Shown: positions 16,835-27,037 of the stretch, piece after piece | Position numbering within the stretch: position 1 is the stretch's first letter | Layout of the letters: each line of letters begins with the position of its first letter | Origin: Pseudomonas sp. S04 | Lineage (GTDB): Bacteria > Pseudomonadota > Gammaproteobacteria > Pseudomonadales > Pseudomonadaceae | Reading direction: 5' to 3' | DNA length: 64,000 bases | Assembly (NCBI RefSeq): GCF_009834545.1 | Contig: NZ_CP019427.1 | Coordinates: forward strand, 310,001-374,000 | Program-made: the position numbers and the translations under genes | Notes under the pieces: model-generated | The model's database searches: none | What the model was told of the DNA's origin: nothing | What the model saw: the letters and a program-made list of their open reading frames with translations, nothing else

Positions 16835-17914
16835 TCAGGGTTTGCCAGGCGCGTCTGGTGCCGCCAGCCTGATGGAGAGGATGACCGCACTGGGTACTTT
16901 GACCTTGATCTCCTGATCTGCAAATGACCACTTGATCACGCTAAGGCCACCCATCGACCAGACCACGTGAACGTGGTTCAGGGCGCAATCGGCCTTGACT
17001 CCATAGCTCTCGATCGCCTGGTATTTCTCGCAGAGCTCTTTGCTCAGCAGTACCTGCTCTGCCTGATAATTGCCGAGCCCCAGGGCGCTGATGATTTTCC
17101 CGGGCAGGACGCTCCAGGTATTGGCCCCAAACATCAGCAGGAGGGCCAGCAGTGGGCTGACGATCAGCACATGGCGCTGGTTTTGCCGGATCACGGCTGT
17201 AATGACCGTGAGGAGTATCAGCAAGGCCAAAAAGCACACGGCCATGAACGGGTATTCGCCCAGGGTTTTGACCATTCCGGGGGCTCCCCTGGCCAGGGCT
17301 GTCGTTGCCAGTAGTGCGACGAGGTTGCCGGTAAGGAATGTCAGGAAGGCTGTGATGGCGAACTTCAGCCAGCTATAGGACGGTAGTTCGTAGTTTTTTT
17401 GCAGGGGTAGGCCGAACGCGATGCCGATCGCCAGTGGCCCGGCCAACAAGCCGAGGGTAAAGGCGTGGCCGTCCTGTAAAAAATACAGAGCCAGCCACAA
17501 GACGGCGAGGCTGCAGAACCCGGGGGCGAAAAAATAACGGTTGATCAGGCGTCGGTCGAGATTTGTCTTGGGAGTGTTGCCGTTGATTCGATACTTCAGC
17601 TCTTCATCCACGGGTTTGTCGCTGAAGAATACTTCTGACCAGATCCACCCGGGGGCGGTGAAGCCAAAGCCGATCAGCAGCACGATGACGCACCCCATGA
17701 GGGCTGCTGCCGCCAGAAGCGATACGACGCCGAACAGGTCGAAATCCGGGTAGAAGTGGTTTTGGCCGAAATAGATCAGGAAGATCAGGAAGCCGAAAGC
17801 CAGGGAGGCGAAGTGGAACAGCTTCCAGTTGTGCTTTTCGATGAACTGGAAAACCTTGTCCAGGGCCTGGAAAGGTTCGGATGGGCCGGGGTTGCCCGTG
17901 GTTTGCCTGTCCAT
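16835..17914 (-). CDS. Multi-span membrane protein of unknown function
   Basis: This 359-residue protein has about eight hydrophobic segments, beginning at residues 35-50 (FASLAFGFLIFLIYFG) and ending near 265. A soluble C-terminal part of about 85 residues contains two Cys (LCEKYQAI and ADCALNHVHVVWSMGG). No family was recognised. It stands alone between the exported protein gene, convergent to it, and tRNA-Phe. Confidence 0.75.
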   Translation of the reverse strand: MDRQTTGNPGPSEPFQALDKVFQFIEKHNWKLFHFASLAFGFLIFLIYFGQNHFYPDFDLFGVVSLLAAAALMGCVIVLLIGFGFTAPGWIWSEVFFSDKPVDEELKYRINGNTPKTNLDRRLINRYFFAPGFCSLAVLWLALYFLQDGHAFTLGLLAGPLAIGIAFGLPLQKNYELPSYSWLKFAITAFLTFLTGNLVALLATTALARGAPGMVKTLGEYPFMAVCFLALLILLTVITAVIRQNQRHVLIVSPLLALLLMFGANTWSVLPGKIISALGLGNYQAEQVLLSKELCEKYQAIESYGVKADCALNHVHVVWSMGGLSVIKWSFADQEIKVKVPSAVILSIRLAAPDAPGKP

Positions 17915-17987
17915 GCGTAGAGGTGTCCTTGTGAAGATGCGGGTACGGCGACGGGCTATTTGAGCATCTTCAGTTTTCTACGGGCAT

Positions 17988-18020
17988 AAAAAAACCCTGA
18001 ATCTTGCGATTCAGGGTTTT
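17988..18020 (-). terminator. Intrinsic terminator of tRNA-Phe
   Basis: The arms AAAACCCTGAATC and GATTCAGGGTTTT flank a 4-base loop, with an A-run/T-run on both sides. It starts a few bases past the tRNA 3' end on the minus strand. Confidence 0.9.
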
Positions 18021-18027
18021 CGGTATT

Positions 18028-18103
18028 TGGTGCCCAGAGACGGAATCGAACCGCCGACACGGGGATTTTCAATCCCCTGCTCTACCGACTGAGCTATCTG
18101 GGC
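18028..18103 (-). tRNA. tRNA-Phe (anticodon GAA)
   Basis: On the minus strand a 76-base cloverleaf starts GCCCAGATAGCTC and ends with encoded CCA. The anticodon stem GGGGA/TCCCC holds the loop TTGAAAA, giving GAA. The T-arm GGTTCGATTCC is normal. There is no island beside it. Confidence 0.97.
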
Positions 18104-18206
18104 AACGGGGCGCATTAAACTGGTTTTTCAGGGGGTCGTCAAGCAAGTTTTCAAAAAAATTTTAATTATTACCGTCGCTTACGATCCGACCCCGGTATCT
18201 ACGCAA

Positions 18207-18479
18207 TTACTCAGCAGGCGGCACGTAGCCTTCGGCTTTGGCGTAATCCTCGCCGGAGAAGAACTTGTCCATCTCGCCCTGAAGATATTTGCGGTCTTCG
18301 GCGTTCATCATGTTCAAGCGTTTTTCGTTGATCAGCAGGGTCTGGTGTTTTTGCCAGTCGGCCCAGGCCTTTTGCGACACGTGGTCAAAAATGTCCTGGC
18401 CTTTGGCACCCGGGAAGGGCGCGCGCTCCAGGCCCGGCAGTTCTTCGTTGTACTTGCGGCACATGATGGTGCGGGTCAT
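18207..18479 (-). CDS. yggX: Fe(2+)-trafficking protein YggX
   Basis: This 90-residue protein has the family start [24 protein letters not shown] with the conserved Cys7, and [19 protein letters not shown]. YggX protects iron-sulfur clusters against oxidation. Its ATG overlaps the mutY stop by 4 bases. The pairing with mutY, itself an iron-sulfur enzyme, is conserved across gammaproteobacteria. Confidence 0.96.
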   Translation of the reverse strand: MTRTIMCRKYNEELPGLERAPFPGAKGQDIFDHVSQKAWADWQKHQTLLINEKRLNMMNAEDRKYLQGEMDKFFSGEDYAKAEGYVPPAE

Positions 18480-19543
18480 GACGACTCTCCTGCGTTCAAT
18501 ACGTCGGCCGCGCGCTTGAGCAGTTTTTTCACCGGGGCGGCGAGGCCCAGGCGCGGCGGGGTGGCGAGGTTATACCAGAGCCAGTCGGCCTCGGCCACGT
18601 GATGGCCAGCCTCCTCGACCTGAACCAGCCAGGGTTCGATGGCCAACTGGAAATGACTGAAGGTGTGGATCAGGTTCGCCAGCTCGGTGTGTTTGCCCAG
18701 TTGCAGCGAGTGTTGCAGGGCCAGGTGCTCCAGGTCGCCGAGGTCATCCAGCTCCGGCAGGCTCCATAAACCGCCCCAAAGGCCGGTGGAGGGGCGCCGG
18801 TAAAGCAGGATGGCGCCGTCGCGGTTGGCCAGCAGCGGCATCAGCGTACGTTTCTGGGGTACGGTTTTGCGCGGCTTGGGGATCGGGTAGCGGGTTTCCA
18901 GGCCGAGCATGTGCGCTTCACAGCCCTTTTCCAGCGGGCACAGCAGGCAGCTTGGCTTGCTGCGGGTGCAAAGCGTTGCGCCCATGTCCATCATCGCCTG
19001 GGTGTAGGCGTTGACGCGGTCGTGGGGGGTGAAGCGTTCGGCGGTGGCCCACAGCTGCTTGGCAACCTTGGGCTCGCCTGGATAACCCTCTTGTGCGGTA
19101 AAGCGCGCCAGCACCCGCTTGACGTTGCCGTCGAGGATCGGCGCCCGCAGGCCCATGCTCAGGCTGGCGATGGCGCCCGCGGTGGACAGGCCGATACCCG
19201 GCAGGTCGGTGAGTTTTTCCACATCCTGGGGGAATTCGCCGCCGTACTGCTCGACGATGATCTTCGCGGTCTTTTGCAAATTGCGCGCGCGGGTGTAGTA
19301 GCCCAGCCCGGTCCACAGGTGCAGCACTTCATCTTCCGGTGCGGCGGCCAGGTCCTGGACCGTGGGCAACGATGCCATGAAACGGTCGAAGTAGTTCAGC
19401 ACAGTGCTGACCTGGGTCTGCTGCAGCATGATTTCCGAGACCCACACCCGGTAGGGGGTGATGCCCTGTTGCCAGGGCAGGTCATGGCGGCCGTGGCGGT
19501 CGTACCAGTCCAGCACCGCCGTTGAAAATTGCTCGGCTCTCAT
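18476..19543 (-). CDS. mutY: Adenine DNA glycosylase MutY
   Basis: This 355-residue DNA repair enzyme removes A opposite 8-oxoG. The helix-hairpin-helix [18 protein letters not shown] precedes the catalytic Asp in [12 protein letters not shown]; the catalytic Glu is in [14 protein letters not shown]. The 4Fe-4S cluster Cys are in [17 protein letters not shown] (C-x6-C-x2-C-x5-C). The C-terminal third is the NUDIX-like 8-oxoG recognition domain ([13 protein letters not shown]). It overlaps asmA by 4 bases upstream and yggX by 4 bases downstream. Confidence 0.97.
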   Translation of the reverse strand: MRAEQFSTAVLDWYDRHGRHDLPWQQGITPYRVWVSEIMLQQTQVSTVLNYFDRFMASLPTVQDLAAAPEDEVLHLWTGLGYYTRARNLQKTAKIIVEQYGGEFPQDVEKLTDLPGIGLSTAGAIASLSMGLRAPILDGNVKRVLARFTAQEGYPGEPKVAKQLWATAERFTPHDRVNAYTQAMMDMGATLCTRSKPSCLLCPLEKGCEAHMLGLETRYPIPKPRKTVPQKRTLMPLLANRDGAILLYRRPSTGLWGGLWSLPELDDLGDLEHLALQHSLQLGKHTELANLIHTFSHFQLAIEPWLVQVEEAGHHVAEADWLWYNLATPPRLGLAAPVKKLLKRAADVLNAGESS

Positions 19544-21765
19544 CGTTTGAACAGCCCCTTGAGCGCGTTCTTCAGTTCCGGGCTGACTTTGTCGCCGAGT
19601 TTTTCATCGATTTTCTCACTGAGCTTGTCGCCGGCCAGTTTGCTGGCGACCTGGCCGAGGCGCTCGTTGTCCAGGCGGCAGGCCTTGGCGCCGAGCTCCA
19701 GTGGGCCGCGGCAGCGCAGCGGCCACTCGATACCGACGAATTTCTCGCCAACCTGGCAGGCCGGGTCCGGCATGTCGCGCTGGTCGCCTTCGACAATGAT
19801 GCCGACGCGGTAATCCATGCCCAGCACGCGCAGGTCGACGTCGCCGTTGCCGTTGACGGTCATCCCCGGGATACGCACTTTCAGGTCTGGATTGCTGGCG
19901 ACGCCATTACGCAAGGTCAGGTTGCCCTTGAGTTCCTGGAACGGCGTGTCCTTGCCCCGTGGCTCGCCGCTGAGGGTCTTGCGGTTGAGGGTGGCGATGC
20001 CTTTGCACAACTGCTGTTCGAGGTTGGCGTTGAGCAGCACGCCATTGTTGATGACGAAGCTGGCGTTGCCGTTGAGGCTGTCGATCAGAGTTTTCTGGCT
20101 GTTGCCGTTGGCGGTGAGCTGGCTGTTGAGCGTGATCAGGCCCTTGACCGGTGGGTTTTTGCCTTGGCTCTCGAGAATTTTTTCCGCAGGCACCCGGTTG
20201 ATCGCCGTCTGCATGCTCAAGGCCGGCACCGGCTGGCGCACATCGAGGGTGCCCTTGGCGTTGAAGGTGCCGTTGTACAGCTCGCCACTGAGGTTTTGCA
20301 GGGTCAGCAAGCCGCCCTGGCCGGTGGCCTTGAGGGCTGCGTTGTGGATTGGCAGTTGGCTGAGGGTCAGTTGGCCGAAGGTCAGGTCGGCGTCGAGGTC
20401 GAGCTTGCTCAGGCGCTCGGCCGGGATCAGCTTGTCGTTACTCCACGCACCTTTGGTCGGGGCGTTCGGCAGGGGCGTGCTGCCGGCGCCGGCCAGGGCA
20501 TCGGCTTCGGTGCTGCTGACTTCCGCCTGGCGGGCCACCGCTGCACTGTTGGCATCGGCGGACTTGGGCGGCAGGTAGCGATCAGCGTTGAAGGTGTCGG
20601 CCTTGAGCTGCACGCGCAGCGCTTGTTTGGCGAAGTCCTCGACGGCGATGCGGCCACTGAAGGTGCTGTCGTCGAGTTTCAGGTTGATGTTGTCCAGCGA
20701 CAGGCTGGTGGGGGTCGCGGCCAGGCGGCTGACCAGTTCGACTTTGCTCAGGCTGCCCTCGGCCATGGCCGGGAGTTTCTGGCCGATGCTGTCGACAAAC
20801 TTGGCCAGGTCGAACTGGGCGATCGACAGGGCGCCGCTGATTTGCGGGGTTTTGTCGAGGTCATTGGCCTTCAGTTCACCGAGGGCGCGCAATTGATTGA
20901 CGGACAGCTTGATGCCCGTCCATTCGGCGACGTTCGCCGCTTTATCGATGAATACCTGCCCTTGGGCGGCAAAGGTTACGGCCTTGCCTTGCAGCGGTTC
21001 TCCGGTCAGTTCGCCTGACAGTTTCATGTCTTCGAACTTGTAGCGCTGCAGCGCGCGTTCGAAGCGCAGTTCGCCATTGAGCTCGGTGCGCACCCGCAGT
21101 GCGGGTTGGTTACTGGCGAGGAACGCGGTCAACTTGACGTCGATATTGGTCGCATCGTGCACGGGCCCGGTGCTCAGCTGGATGCTCTCGGCGGTGAATT
21201 GCTTGCCGGTGCGCTCGTCGGTGTACTCCACCCGGGCGTTATTCACGGTCAGGCTGTCGATATCGAGGCGAATCGGCTGGGCGGGTTTCTCTGTCGGGAC
21301 CGGAGCGCTGGCAGTGGTGTCGCTGCTGGTCGCCGCTACCTCGGGCTGGCCCGCGACCGGCACGGCCTTGCCGATGTCTTCCCAGTTGCCGTGGCCATCC
21401 TTGTCGCGGTTCAGGCGCAGGTTCAGGCCTTCGACCCGGACATCGCTCATCTGTACTTCGCGGCGCAGCAACGGCAGGACCCGCACCGAAAGACCGAGCA
21501 TCTGCAGGTCGGCGAACGGTGCCTTGGGGTTGCTCAGGGTCGCGACACTGGCTTCGTGCAGTTCCAGGCCGAGCCAGGGGAACAGGCTCCAGCCGATGTC
21601 GCCATTGAGCGTCAGCTCGATGTGGGCCTTGTCGCGGGCAATCTGGCGAATCTCGTCTTTGTAGTCATTGGGATCAAAGAAGTGGGTCAGGGCAAAGCCC
21701 AGGGCCACAATGACCAGCAACAGCCCGAGAAGTACCAGACCCAGGATTTTGCCGAACGCTTTCAT
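19540..21765 (-). CDS. AsmA family protein
   Basis: This 741-residue protein has one N-terminal membrane anchor (ILGLVLLGLLLVIVALGFAL) and a long periplasmic part. Typical AsmA elements are the early FDPNDYKDEIRQIARDKAHIELTLNGDIGWSLFPWLGLEL-type segment and the C-terminal AsmA_2 region (GDVDLRVLGMDYRVGI). AsmA-like proteins form bridge-like grooves implicated in phospholipid transport to the outer membrane. The asmA-mutY-yggX order with overlapping ends is typical of Pseudomonas. Confidence 0.92.
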   Translation of the reverse strand: MKAFGKILGLVLLGLLLVIVALGFALTHFFDPNDYKDEIRQIARDKAHIELTLNGDIGWSLFPWLGLELHEASVATLSNPKAPFADLQMLGLSVRVLPLLRREVQMSDVRVEGLNLRLNRDKDGHGNWEDIGKAVPVAGQPEVAATSSDTTASAPVPTEKPAQPIRLDIDSLTVNNARVEYTDERTGKQFTAESIQLSTGPVHDATNIDVKLTAFLASNQPALRVRTELNGELRFERALQRYKFEDMKLSGELTGEPLQGKAVTFAAQGQVFIDKAANVAEWTGIKLSVNQLRALGELKANDLDKTPQISGALSIAQFDLAKFVDSIGQKLPAMAEGSLSKVELVSRLAATPTSLSLDNINLKLDDSTFSGRIAVEDFAKQALRVQLKADTFNADRYLPPKSADANSAAVARQAEVSSTEADALAGAGSTPLPNAPTKGAWSNDKLIPAERLSKLDLDADLTFGQLTLSQLPIHNAALKATGQGGLLTLQNLSGELYNGTFNAKGTLDVRQPVPALSMQTAINRVPAEKILESQGKNPPVKGLITLNSQLTANGNSQKTLIDSLNGNASFVINNGVLLNANLEQQLCKGIATLNRKTLSGEPRGKDTPFQELKGNLTLRNGVASNPDLKVRIPGMTVNGNGDVDLRVLGMDYRVGIIVEGDQRDMPDPACQVGEKFVGIEWPLRCRGPLELGAKACRLDNERLGQVASKLAGDKLSEKIDEKLGDKVSPELKNALKGLFKR

Positions 21766-22016
21766 GGGGCGAGTCCTTGTAGAGAGTCGAATTCGAAATT
21801 TAGCGGGGGAGTATAGCGCTCCGAAACTGACGACTGGTCAGTGACTGGTTTTTCTCTCACGGGCAAATGGTAATCTTCGCCCGTCCGCCTGCCTCGCTGC
21901 GACCGGTTGTCGCGCCAGACGCACCCTCACTCGATAAAACGGCCATGCCAATGTGCAAACAAGGCTGTGGGTGAGGAGTGGCGGGCGAACCATACTAATA
22001 ATTGGGGGAAACACAC

Positions 22017-23678
22017 ATGAGCACGAGCACCGAGGCGGGCATTATTGCGCCCCCGCCGACGTTCCTGTCCAAGGAGCGCATCATCGCCAAGCCCGGTTTC
22101 AACCGCTGGCTGGTGCCACCGGCCGCACTGGCCATTCACTTGTGCATCGGCATGGCCTATGGCTTTTCGGTGTTTTGGCTACCGCTGTCCAAGGCCCTGG
22201 GTGTGACCGCGCCCGTGGCGTGCGCGCCGGACATGAGCTTTATCGCCCAGGTGTTCTCGTCCCAGTGTGACTGGCCGATCTCGATGCTCGGCTGGATCTA
22301 CACCCTGTTTTTCATCTTCCTCGGTTGCTCGGCGGCTATCTGGGGCGGCTGGCTGGAACATGCCGGGCCGCGCAAGGCCGGTGTGGTGTCGGCACTGTGC
22401 TGGTGTGGTGGCCTGTTGGTTTCCGCGCTGGGTATCTATACCCACCAGATCTGGCTGATGTGGCTCGGTTCCGGGGTGATCGGTGGGATCGGCCTGGGCC
22501 TGGGCTACATCTCCCCGGTGTCGACCCTGATCAAGTGGTTCCCGGACAAGCGCGGCATGGCCACCGGCATGGCGATCATGGGATTTGGTGGCGGGGCCAT
22601 GGTTGGTGCGCCGCTGGCAGCCGCGTTGATGGGGCATTTCGCCTCGCCAGGCGGAGTCGGCGTCTGGCAGAGCTTCCTGGTGATGGCGGCGATTTACTTC
22701 GTGTTCATGATCGGCGGGGCGCTGTCGTACCGCGTGCCGCCGACCGGCTGGAAGCCTGAGGGCTGGACCCCGCCGGCGAAAAAAGTCGCCAACGCGATGA
22801 TTACCCATCGTCACGTACACGTGAATGTGGCGTGGAAAACCCCGCAGTTCCGCCTGGTATGGCTGGTGTTGTGCCTCAATGTATCGGCCGGGATCGGCAT
22901 TCTCGGCATGGCCTCGCCGCTGCTGCAGGAAGTGTTTGGCGGCAAGTTGCTGGGTAACGATTTGGCATTCGGTCAACTGGACGCCGGGCAACTGGCCTCG
23001 ATCGCGGCCATCGCCGCCGGTTTTACCGGGTTGCTGAGTCTGTTCAACATTGGCGGGCGGTTCTTCTGGGCGTCGTTCTCCGACTACCTGGGGCGCAAAA
23101 ACACCTACTTTGTGTTCTTCGCCCTGGGCTTTGCCCTGTATGCGCTGATCCCGAACCTCGGGCATCTGGGCAACGTCTCGCTGTTCGTCGCCGCGTTCTG
23201 CATCATCCTGTCGATGTACGGCGGTGGTTTCGCCACGGTGCCGGCGTACCTGGCCGACCTGTTCGGCACCCAGATGGTCGGGGCGATCCACGGTCGCCTG
23301 CTGACGGCCTGGGCGGCGGCGGGCGTGCTGGGCCCGGTGCTGGTGAACTACCTGCGCGAGTATCAGCTGAGCATCGGCGTCGAGCGTGCAGCGGCCTATG
23401 ACATCACCTTGTACATTCTCGCCGGCTTGCTGGTGCTGGGGTTCCTCTGCAACCTGCTGGTGCGTCCAGTGGCAGACAAGTACTTCATGACCGACCCCGA
23501 GCTCGCAGCAGAACAGGCCCTGGGGCACGACAAAGGCGCCGACAGCACTACGGTGCTGGAGTGGAAGGCGTCGTCGGCCAGCGTGCCGTTGGCCGTGGCG
23601 GCCTGGCTGGTGGTGGGGATTCCGCTGGCGTGGGGCGTGTGGGTGACCCTGCAGAAGACGGCAGTGCTGTTTCACTAG
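22017..23678 (+). CDS. MFS transporter, OFA (oxalate/formate antiporter-like) family
   Basis: This 553-residue transporter has 12 predicted membrane segments. The first half has MAYGFSVFWLPLSKALG, GSGVIGGIGLGLGYISPVSTLIKWFPDKRGMATGMAIMGFG, a hallmark of the OFA/YhjX group. An extended loop between helices 1 and 2 contains two Cys. A long inter-domain loop (TPPAKKVANAMITHRHVHV) follows helix 6. Substrates are likely small carboxylates; E. coli YhjX responds to pyruvate. The start at 22017 has GGGGGAA upstream and is preferred over TTG at 22002. Confidence 0.88.
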   Translation: MSTSTEAGIIAPPPTFLSKERIIAKPGFNRWLVPPAALAIHLCIGMAYGFSVFWLPLSKALGVTAPVACAPDMSFIAQVFSSQCDWPISMLGWIYTLFFIFLGCSAAIWGGWLEHAGPRKAGVVSALCWCGGLLVSALGIYTHQIWLMWLGSGVIGGIGLGLGYISPVSTLIKWFPDKRGMATGMAIMGFGGGAMVGAPLAAALMGHFASPGGVGVWQSFLVMAAIYFVFMIGGALSYRVPPTGWKPEGWTPPAKKVANAMITHRHVHVNVAWKTPQFRLVWLVLCLNVSAGIGILGMASPLLQEVFGGKLLGNDLAFGQLDAGQLASIAAIAAGFTGLLSLFNIGGRFFWASFSDYLGRKNTYFVFFALGFALYALIPNLGHLGNVSLFVAAFCIILSMYGGGFATVPAYLADLFGTQMVGAIHGRLLTAWAAAGVLGPVLVNYLREYQLSIGVERAAAYDITLYILAGLLVLGFLCNLLVRPVADKYFMTDPELAAEQALGHDKGADSTTVLEWKASSASVPLAVAAWLVVGIPLAWGVWVTLQKTAVLFH

Positions 23679-23703
23679 TCAACTCGCACTACCCGGCACA
23701 CCG

Positions 23704-23740
23704 TGAGCCCCGTCGGAGCAACGCTTGCTCGCGACAAACG
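23704..23740. repeat. Degenerate single REP sequence
   Basis: The sequence around 23706-23738 (cgtcggagcaacgcttgctc, then gcgacaaac) resembles one half of the REP palindromes found elsewhere in the window, but without the inverted partner. Confidence 0.45.
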
Positions 23741-23877
23741 GCAGCGCGGTGTGCCTGATACACCACGCTCGACAGCGTTCAGGCTCATACATGTCATGAC
23801 AGGTATATCCCCGGCCACATTGGCTTCAACCGGTCAGGGATATCATTTGGCGTGTTTCTGTTTGCCGCTGCCGTGCC

Positions 23878-23883
23878 TATAAT
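23878..23883 (+). promoter_or_regulatory. Candidate -10 box of the his operon
   Basis: A perfect TATAAT lies 38 bases before the hisB start. The -35 region at normal spacing (TTTCTG, 23855-23860) is poor, so the call rests mainly on the -10 box and its position. Confidence 0.4.
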
Positions 23884-23921
23884 GGATGCCTTTTTCGCCC
23901 AATGATTTTGCGGAGCTGGTG

Positions 23922-24515
23922 ATGGCCGAACGTATGGCGTCCGTCGAGCGCGACACTCTGGAAACCCAGATCAAAGCCTCGATCAACCTGGATGGCACCG
24001 GAAAGGCCCGATTTAATATCGGTGTACCTTTTCTTGAGCACATGCTGGACCAGATCGCCCGACACGGGCTGATCGACCTGGATATCGAGTGCAAGGGCGA
24101 CCTGCATATCGACGACCACCACACCGTGGAAGACGTCGGTATCACCTTGGGGCAAGCCTTCAGCAAAGCCATCGGCGACAAGAAAGGCATCCGTCGCTAC
24201 GGCCACGCCTATGTGCCGCTCGATGAAGCGCTGTCGCGCGTGGTGATCGACTTCTCCGGCCGTCCTGGCTTGCAGATGCATGTTCCCTATACCCGCGCAA
24301 CCGTGGGTGGTTTTGACGTCGACCTGTTCCAGGAATTTTTCCAGGGTTTCGTCAACCACGCCAACGTCAGCCTGCACATCGACAACCTGCGTGGCACCAA
24401 CACCCACCACCAGATCGAAACCGTGTTCAAGGCTTTCGGCCGCGCCCTGCGCATGGCCGTCGAGCTCGATGAGCGCATGGCCGGGCAAATGCCTTCGACC
24501 AAGGGCGTTCTGTAA
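23922..24515 (+). CDS. hisB: Imidazoleglycerol-phosphate dehydratase HisB
   Basis: This 197-residue enzyme for step 6 of histidine synthesis is monofunctional (no phosphatase domain). Metal-binding histidine motifs are [13 protein letters not shown] and [24 protein letters not shown] is also conserved. The ATG at 23922 ([12 protein letters not shown]) matches the normal length and has GGAG ten bases before it; the frame to 23886 is too long. Its stop overlaps the hisH start by one base. Confidence 0.97.
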   Translation: MAERMASVERDTLETQIKASINLDGTGKARFNIGVPFLEHMLDQIARHGLIDLDIECKGDLHIDDHHTVEDVGITLGQAFSKAIGDKKGIRRYGHAYVPLDEALSRVVIDFSGRPGLQMHVPYTRATVGGFDVDLFQEFFQGFVNHANVSLHIDNLRGTNTHHQIETVFKAFGRALRMAVELDERMAGQMPSTKGVL

Positions 24516-25153
24516 TGCAGACGGTCGCGGTTATCGATTACGGCATGGGAAACCTGCACTCGGTGGCCAAGGCCCTCGAACACGTAGGTGCCGGCAAGGT
24601 GCTGATCACCAGCGATGCCAATGTGATTCGCGAAGCCGACCGGGTGGTTTTCCCCGGTGTTGGCGCGATTCGCGATTGCATGGCCGAGATCCGTCGCCTG
24701 GGCTTCGACTCGCTGGTGCGCGAAGTCAGCCAGGACCGTCCGTTCCTCGGCATTTGTGTCGGCATGCAAGCCCTGCTCGAACACAGTGAAGAGAATGACG
24801 GCGTTGACTGCATCGGCCTGTTTCCAGGCGCGGTAAAGTTCTTCGGCAAGGGCCTGCATGAAGACGGCGAACACCTGAAAGTCCCGCACATGGGCTGGAA
24901 CGAAGTGCAACAGGTGGTGGATCACCCGCTGTGGCACAACATCCCGGACCTGGCGCGCTTCTATTTTGTGCACAGCTACTACATCGCCGCCGGTAACCCG
25001 CGGCAGGTGGTCGGCGGCGGTCACTACGGCGTCGACTTCGCCGCTGCGCTGGCCGAAGGCTCGCGTTTCGCGGTGCAGTTCCACCCTGAGAAGAGCCATA
25101 CCCATGGCCTGCAATTGCTGCAGAACTTCGCGGCGTGGGATGGTCGCTGGTAA
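24515..25153 (+). CDS. hisH: Imidazole glycerol phosphate synthase glutaminase HisH
   Basis: This 212-residue class I glutaminase supplies ammonia to HisF. The nucleophile Cys is in [18 protein letters not shown]; the His-Glu pair is in [28 protein letters not shown] is the family start. The stop is directly followed by the DUF2164 ATG, so translation is likely coupled. Confidence 0.97.
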   Translation: MQTVAVIDYGMGNLHSVAKALEHVGAGKVLITSDANVIREADRVVFPGVGAIRDCMAEIRRLGFDSLVREVSQDRPFLGICVGMQALLEHSEENDGVDCIGLFPGAVKFFGKGLHEDGEHLKVPHMGWNEVQQVVDHPLWHNIPDLARFYFVHSYYIAAGNPRQVVGGGHYGVDFAAALAEGSRFAVQFHPEKSHTHGLQLLQNFAAWDGRW

Positions 25154-25411
25154 ATGGCCGTGAAGAAGAAGCCGCCGATCCTGACCCTCACTCCTGAACA
25201 GGAGAACGAGGCCAATCACAAGATCAAGCGCTTCATGGAGGACCGCTTCGAACTGGACCTGGGTTCGTTCGAAGCGGGCGAAATCCTTGAGCTGTTTACC
25301 CGCGAAATTGCTCCGCACTATTACAACAGGGCGATTTTCGATGTGCAGACACACCTCAAAGAGAGGTTTGAAAGCATCGAAAGCGACCTGTGGGCGCTCG
25401 AGAAAAACTGA
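25154..25411 (+). CDS. DUF2164 family protein
   Basis: This 85-residue soluble protein has the family pattern LTPEQENEANHKIKRFMEDRFELDLGSFEAGEILELF and a late YNRAIFDVQ. Members are found within or near his operons of pseudomonads, between hisH and hisA, as here. The function is unknown; the tight spacing argues for co-regulation with histidine synthesis. Confidence 0.9.
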   Translation: MAVKKKPPILTLTPEQENEANHKIKRFMEDRFELDLGSFEAGEILELFTREIAPHYYNRAIFDVQTHLKERFESIESDLWALEKN

Positions 25412-25453
25412 TTTCCGAGCAATGCTGAAAAATCGAATTTGAAGGTTTGCCAG

Positions 25454-26191
25454 ATGCTGATTATTCCCGCTATCGATCTCAAGGACGGTGCCTGTGTACG
25501 TCTGCGCCAGGGCCGCATGGAAGATTCCACAGTGTTCTCCGATGACCCGGTGAGCATGGCAGCCAAGTGGGTAGAGGGCGGTTGCCGTCGTCTGCATCTG
25601 GTCGACCTGAACGGCGCGTTCGAAGGCCAGCCGGTCAACGGCGAAGTAGTGACCGCCATCGCCAAGCGCTACCCGAACCTGCCGATCCAGATCGGCGGTG
25701 GCATCCGCTCGCTGGAAACCATCGAGCACTACGTCAAGGCGGGCGTGAGCTACGTGATCATCGGCACCAAGGCAGTCAAAGATCCGGCCTTCGTCGCCGA
25801 AGCCTGCCGCGCATTTGCGGGTAAGGTGATTGTTGGCCTGGACGCCAAGGACGGTTTTGTCGCCACTGACGGCTGGGCTGAAATCAGTACCGTGAACGTC
25901 ATCGACCTGGCCAAGCAATTCGAATCCGATGGCGTGTCTGCCATCGTTTATACCGACATCGCCAAAGACGGCATGATGCAGGGTTGCAACGTGTCGTACA
26001 CCGCTGCCCTGGCTGCGGCCACCCGGATTCCGGTAATTGCCTCCGGCGGTATCCACAACCTGGGTGACATCAAGTCGCTGCTCGACGCTCGCGCACCGGG
26101 CATCATCGGCGCCATCACCGGCCGGGCGATCTACGAAGGCACCCTCGACGTTGCCGAGGCGCAAGCCTTCTGCGACTCGTACCAAGGCTGA
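25454..26191 (+). CDS. hisA: ProFAR isomerase HisA
   Basis: This 245-residue TIM-barrel isomerase opens the ribosyl ring of ProFAR to PRFAR. Catalytic Asp8 is in [18 protein letters not shown]; the second Asp is in [13 protein letters not shown]; phosphate-binding loops are IGGGIRS and [10 protein letters not shown]. The start at 25454 gives the standard N-terminus. Confidence 0.97.
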   Translation: MLIIPAIDLKDGACVRLRQGRMEDSTVFSDDPVSMAAKWVEGGCRRLHLVDLNGAFEGQPVNGEVVTAIAKRYPNLPIQIGGGIRSLETIEHYVKAGVSYVIIGTKAVKDPAFVAEACRAFAGKVIVGLDAKDGFVATDGWAEISTVNVIDLAKQFESDGVSAIVYTDIAKDGMMQGCNVSYTAALAAATRIPVIASGGIHNLGDIKSLLDARAPGIIGAITGRAIYEGTLDVAEAQAFCDSYQG

Positions 26192-26200
26192 GGACTGACC

Positions 26201-26971
26201 ATGGCGCTGGCCAAACGTATCATCCCTTGCCTGGACGTGGACAACGGCCGGGTCGTCAAAGGTGTGAAGTTCGAAAACATCCGTGACGCCGGCGACCCGG
26301 TGGAAATCGCTCGTCGCTACGACGAGCAGGGTGCCGATGAGATTACCTTTCTCGACATCACCGCCAGCGTCGATGGCCGCGACACTACTTTGCATACCGT
26401 CGAGCGCATGGCCAGCCAGGTGTTCATTCCGCTGACCGTGGGCGGTGGTGTACGCACCGTGCAAGACATTCGCAACCTGCTCAATGCCGGTGCGGACAAG
26501 GTCTCGATCAACACCGCGGCGGTGTTCAACCCGGAGTTCGTCGGCGAAGCCGCGCAGCATTTCGGCTCGCAGTGCATCGTCGTGGCCATCGACGCGAAGA
26601 ATGTCTCCCTGCCGGGCGAAACCCCGCGCTGGGAAATCTTCACCCACGGCGGGCGCAAACCCACCGGGCTGGATGCGGTGGAGTGGGCGAAGAAGATGGA
26701 AGGCCTGGGGGCCGGGGAAATCCTCCTGACCAGCATGGACCAGGACGGCATGAAAAACGGCTTCGACCTGGGCGTGACCCGCGCCATCAGTGATGCCCTG
26801 GGGATCCCGGTGATCGCTTCCGGCGGCGTCGGCAATCTGCAGCACTTGGCTGACGGTATCCTCGAAGGTCACGCCAGTGCAGTGTTGGCGGCCAGTATCT
26901 TTCACTTCGGCGAATACACCGTGCCGGAAGCGAAGGCCTACATGGCGGCGCGCGGGATTGTGGTTCGATAA
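26201..26971 (+). CDS. hisF: Imidazole glycerol phosphate synthase cyclase HisF
   Basis: This 256-residue TIM-barrel cyclase makes IGP and AICAR from PRFAR using ammonia from His[16 protein letters not shown] holds the first catalytic Asp, and [16 protein letters not shown] the second. It follows hisA by 9 bases and closes the hisB-hisH-DUF2164-hisA-hisF cluster. Confidence 0.97.
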   Translation: MALAKRIIPCLDVDNGRVVKGVKFENIRDAGDPVEIARRYDEQGADEITFLDITASVDGRDTTLHTVERMASQVFIPLTVGGGVRTVQDIRNLLNAGADKVSINTAAVFNPEFVGEAAQHFGSQCIVVAIDAKNVSLPGETPRWEIFTHGGRKPTGLDAVEWAKKMEGLGAGEILLTSMDQDGMKNGFDLGVTRAISDALGIPVIASGGVGNLQHLADGILEGHASAVLAASIFHFGEYTVPEAKAYMAARGIVVR

Positions 26972-27037
26972 AGGCCAGTGGACAGCATGGCGGGCTCAAG
27001 GCAAGCTTGGGCACGCCAATGGATTGCGGTAGCCGAC

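Noticed and set aside
18911..19525. 204-codon plus-strand frame
   Set aside because: Antisense to mutY.
19522..21018. 498-codon plus-strand frame
   Set aside because: Antisense to the AsmA gene; no ribosome site or domain.
24287..26905. 872-codon open frame on the minus strand
   Set aside because: It lies antisense to hisH, DUF2164, hisA and hisF, all of which are certain genes; long antisense frames are expected in GC-rich DNA.
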